From: Imhoffiella purpurea
GTDB lineage: Bacteria > Pseudomonadota > Gammaproteobacteria > Chromatiales > Chromatiaceae
Assembly: GCF_000585215.1 (NCBI RefSeq)
Contig: NZ_AONC01000022.1
Location: forward strand, 1 to 64,000
Length of the DNA stretch: 64,000 nt
Direction of reading: 5' to 3'
Of this stretch, positions 61,477 to 64,000 are shown piece after piece. Position numbers and translations under genes: made by a program. Under the pieces are notes generated by a model. It was not told the origin of the DNA, did not search any database, and saw only the letters and a program-made list of their open reading frames with translations. Numbering within the stretch: the first letter of the stretch is position 1; every line of letters starts with the position of its first letter.

Positions 61477-62175
61477 TCAGATGTTGAGTCGTGGAGGTCC
61501 GCTCCGGCGTCGCCGGGTCGGCCGGTTGACCCGCACCTCGGCGGGTCGGAGCAGGGCGTCGTTCAGCATGAAGCCCTTGCGTAGCTCCTCCACCACCTGT
61601 CCCTCGGGCCTGTCGGGGTCGTCGGCCAGCTCGTTGGCCCGCATCCGGTGTGGATCGAAGCGGCGGTGTAGCGCCTCGAAATGGTGCACGCCCTGCCGGG
61701 CGAGCGTCTCGTCGAGCCGTCGCAGGCTGATGCCGAGCCCTTCGGCCATGGAGCCGACGAAGGCGCGGGCCGAGCGCCGGCCGAACCAAATGGGCCTGAA
61801 GCGGCCGGCCTGATCCTGACCAGCCTCCAGGCGGTCGCGCAGATCCAGGAGTTCGAGCAGCAGATCCTTGGACGCCGTCTGTTCGGACTGGCGCTCCGCC
61901 TCGCGCCGGCGCTTGCGCTCCTCGTCCAGCCGGTCCTGGCTGGCGCGCAGCGCGTCGAACAGCGAGCGGAATTCGTCGAGCGCGGTCTTGACCTGGCGCG
62001 ATTCCAGCTTGACCTCGCTCTTGAGGGCCGCCAGTTCGGCGAGCAGGGTGAAGAGGTCGGGATCGGTATCCGCCCCGTGGCCGTCCGCCTCATGCCCCTG
62101 AGGATCCGGGTTCTCGGCCCGGTCGAGGTAGTCCCGGAAACTGGCCAGGAGCCGCTCCTTGTCTGTCGGGTTCAT
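61477..62175 (-). CDS. GrpE-like nucleotide exchange factor
   Basis: A 232-residue protein. The N-terminal half is a long coiled coil (LTLLAELAALKSEVK-like segment through ERKRRREAERQSEQTASKD). The C-terminal beta-domain carries the GrpE signature: GVHHFEALHRRFDPHRMRAN, then EGQVVEELRKGFMLNDALLR and PAEVRVNRP. It promotes ADP release from Hsp70; here its partner should be the DnaK paralogue 67 bases downstream. The ATG overlaps the J-like gene stop by four bases. It diverges enough from canonical GrpE to be a dedicated paralogue. Confidence 0.85.
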   Translation of the reverse strand: MNPTDKERLLASFRDYLDRAENPDPQGHEADGHGADTDPDLFTLLAELAALKSEVKLESRQVKTALDEFRSLFDALRASQDRLDEERKRRREAERQSEQTASKDLLLELLDLRDRLEAGQDQAGRFRPIWFGRRSARAFVGSMAEGLGISLRRLDETLARQGVHHFEALHRRFDPHRMRANELADDPDRPEGQVVEELRKGFMLNDALLRPAEVRVNRPTRRRRSGPPRLNI

Positions 62176-62468
62176 CCGTCCTCCCCGCGCAGCAGGGCGG
62201 CGATCAGATCGGCGCTCGGGCGCTGGGGCGTGCCGAGCGGTGCCGCGCGGTCGAGGATATCGATGGGTTCGGGCTCGGAGCTGTCGAAGAGCCGGTGGGC
62301 CAGACGCGCGCGCCGCGTGCGCAGTGCCTCGTAGGCGGCTCGCAGCGCCTGGAAACGCTCTGGATCGCGCTCGGGCGGGTATGTCTTGATGCCTTGGCGG
62401 TAGGCTCGCTCGATCTGCGCGTCGTCCGCGTCATCGGCGACGCCGAGAACCAGATAGGGATCTCTCAT
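62172..62468 (-). CDS. J-domain-like protein with degenerate HPD motif
   Basis: A 98-residue protein. It starts MRDPYLVLGVADDADDAQIE and continues RAYRQGIKTYPPERDPERFQALRAAY in the register of a J domain, with helix II, loop and helix III all recognisable. Where DnaJ has HPD it reads PPE. HPD is needed to stimulate Hsp70 ATPase in classical J-proteins, so this one may dock without stimulation or act differently. The C-terminal 40 residues are not a known domain. It lies 28 bases after the upstream gene and overlaps the grpE-like gene. Confidence 0.8.
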   Translation of the reverse strand: MRDPYLVLGVADDADDAQIERAYRQGIKTYPPERDPERFQALRAAYEALRTRRARLAHRLFDSSEPEPIDILDRAAPLGTPQRPSADLIAALLRGEDG

Positions 62469-62496
62469 CGTGTCTGTTCGTCGGTCGTAAGTCGTG

Positions 62497-64000
62497 TCAT
62501 TTGCGTCGTTTGCGGCGCGGCTTGGGTGCCGGAAGGCCGAAGGGCCCATCGGATTGCGTGAGGTCCTCGATCATGCCTTCGAAGAAGGCATCCTCGCCCA
62601 TGGATCTCGCCACCTCGCGCAGGTCGCGCTTGACATGCGGCGGGAAGCCCATGAGATCGAGGAATTTTTCGAGACCCAGCCTCCGCAGCGCCTCGAGCAT
62701 CTCCTCGGGCGATCCACCCGATCCGAAGGCGAGATCCAGCGCATGCGGGTGGTGTCCCTCGTCCTCCAGGTCGAATGGATCCTCGAAGGGCGATGGTCCG
62801 AGCGGGAATGGACGCGAGCGCTCCAGCGTCTCCTGGATGCGCAGCGAGGTTCGGGTGTCTCCCGCGTCGCGGGCGGTCTGTATCGCCAGCTCCAGGTCGA
62901 GCAGGTCTCGGCTCATGGGGTCCCAGCAGCCGTGGGGATACTTGGCCTCGAAGGCATGGAGCAGGAAGATGGGCGCCTTGCGCCAGCGCTTGAGCGCGAG
63001 CCGCGCCAGTTCGCCGCGCAACTGATCGAAGCGGGCGCGTTTCAGCGTCTCGCAGACGGATTCCAGCTCGCCGCGCGACAGCTCCTTCCAGGGGGCGCCC
63101 TTGAGCAGCTTGGACAGCAGCGATTCCATCCCGTACCCGAAGCCTCGGCCGGCGTCGAGATGACGGCGCAGCCGGTCGAGTCCGGCGAGCAGGTCGGCGC
63201 GGTCGGGCGTGACCGGTCGCTCCAGACCGGCCCAGCTCAGGGCCTGTTTCGCGGACATCCCAATCATGCCGACGGCCAGGGTCAGCGATATCTGCGCGGA
63301 CAGCCCGGAGCCGAGCCGCCTGGCGATCTCGGACAGGACTTGGGCACCCATCTTCGGGTGCTCGAGCGCGGCGATCAATCCGCTCAGCAGATCGATCTGT
63401 TCGCGAGCCTGCTCGCCGCGCGCCCATTCGCCCGCCGCTTTCAGCTCCTTGTCCGCCAGGTCGAATCGCGACTTCATGACCTGTTTGCGGGCATGGGCGA
63501 GATGGGCCTCGACCAGGCGTTCGCGCACGTCGGTATTGATGGGGTCGACCGCCAGGATGCGCTTGGCCAGGCCGGCCGCTTTCTTGAAGGCGTTGGAGGC
63601 GAGGGCGGTCTCCATGGCCTCCATCAGCACCTGACGATCCTCCGGCCAGCGCTTGGACGCGGCGTCCAGGAACCATCGCGCCTCCTTGACGAGACCGGCG
63701 TGGCGGTAGAAGCGGATCAGGCGTAGATGGGTCCCGAGATCCTCGGGATCCCATTTCAGGCTCTGCTCCAGTTCCTGACAGACGAACTCCTGGAGTTCGG
63801 ACATCTCGCCGGCCGGCGTGCGCTCGATGGCGAGCAGGTCCATCAGCTGGTCGGCGCGGCGCAGCACCAGGGCGAGGATGAGTTCGGCCTCCGGGTTCGA
63901 CGGATGTTGGTGATCCAGCCCCAGATCGAGCTTCAGTTGGATGGCTAAATCGCTCCAGCGCTCCTGGATCTCCCAGGGATCGCGCCCCAGTTCGGCGCGC
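62497..64000 (-). CDS. Large helical protein, 5' end outside the window (partial)
   Basis: At least 500 residues; the frame is open to the right edge, so the start is beyond it. The visible part is alpha-helical with short repeats of the solenoid kind (LRLIRFYRHAGLVKEARWFL, LMEAMETALASNAFKKAAGL, AHARKQVMKSRFDLADKELK), resembling TPR/HAT. The C-terminus is basic (KPRRKRRK). It is the first visible gene of the Hsp70 operon and may act as a scaffold or client-recognition component. No family name can be given from sequence inspection. Confidence 0.65.
   Translation of the reverse strand, partial: RAELGRDPWEIQERWSDLAIQLKLDLGLDHQHPSNPEAELILALVLRRADQLMDLLAIERTPAGEMSELQEFVCQELEQSLKWDPEDLGTHLRLIRFYRHAGLVKEARWFLDAASKRWPEDRQVLMEAMETALASNAFKKAAGLAKRILAVDPINTDVRERLVEAHLAHARKQVMKSRFDLADKELKAAGEWARGEQAREQIDLLSGLIAALEHPKMGAQVLSEIARRLGSGLSAQISLTLAVGMIGMSAKQALSWAGLERPVTPDRADLLAGLDRLRRHLDAGRGFGYGMESLLSKLLKGAPWKELSRGELESVCETLKRARFDQLRGELARLALKRWRKAPIFLLHAFEAKYPHGCWDPMSRDLLDLELAIQTARDAGDTRTSLRIQETLERSRPFPLGPSPFEDPFDLEDEGHHPHALDLAFGSGGSPEEMLEALRRLGLEKFLDLMGFPPHVKRDLREVARSMGEDAFFEGMIEDLTQSDGPFGLPAPKPRRKRRK

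Overview
This is high-GC gammaproteobacterial DNA, most likely from a purple sulfur bacterium (Chromatiaceae: the Allochromatium, Thiocapsa or Thiocystis type). The best evidence is the [NiFe]-hydrogenase operon at 42695-47553. Its small and large subunit genes are separated by isp1 and isp2, an arrangement known as hynS-isp1-isp2-hynL in those organisms. No rRNA, tRNA or CRISPR array was seen.

Layout. 1-4654: end of topA, a cell-wall amidase, an HDOD signalling protein, a TsaC/Sua5-family protein, a secreted nuclease and an AT-rich methyltransferase gene. 4662-7150: an IS66-family insertion sequence, flanked by 13-bp direct repeats, with a frameshifted tnpC. 7392-16021: an NhaD antiporter, then a YbhGFSR-type ABC exporter operon with a hipBA-type toxin-antitoxin pair lodged between its ATPase and permease genes. 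16144-20841: a CobD/CobC-type aminotransferase-like decarboxylase, a degenerate CobT-like protein, an AAA+ ATPase with a Cys-rich N-terminus, a retropepsin-like protease and two small coiled-coil proteins. 20923-26318: AstE-like and RimK-like genes, lspA and ileS. 26564-29588: an HD-GYP protein, an ACP-adenylation fusion lacking its C-terminal subdomain, and a DUF4124 protein.

29589-36400 is an AT-rich island. It starts with a 176-bp MITE-like long inverted repeat, followed by a small coiled-coil protein, a multi-span membrane protein and a 1389-residue protein with an HEIAH...EIAAD metallopeptidase-like signature. I recognise no named system here, and it is my leading candidate for something undescribed.

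36409-42110: a polysaccharide flippase, an L,D-transpeptidase lipoprotein, two adjacent heptanucleotide tandem arrays, rlmI, a Tat-exported serine hydrolase and a membrane-anchored response regulator. 42695-49599: the hydrogenase operon with a HupH-like accessory gene, the maturation protease hynD, a divergent hypC and an unknown gene. 49840-50682: the PEP synthase regulator ppsR.

50832-56530 looks like a defence island. It holds a RloA/RloB (AbiL-type) pair, then an AAA ATPase gene overlapping a gene for a degenerate NTPase carrying twelve 41-residue TPR-like repeats. 56664-59251: nicotinamide salvage to NAD (nadM-Nudix, nadV). 59308-64000: a second Hsp70 operon with a short DnaK paralogue, a GrpE, a J-like protein whose HPD motif reads PPE, a zinc-ribbon protein containing a REP-like palindrome, and a large helical protein running off the window edge.
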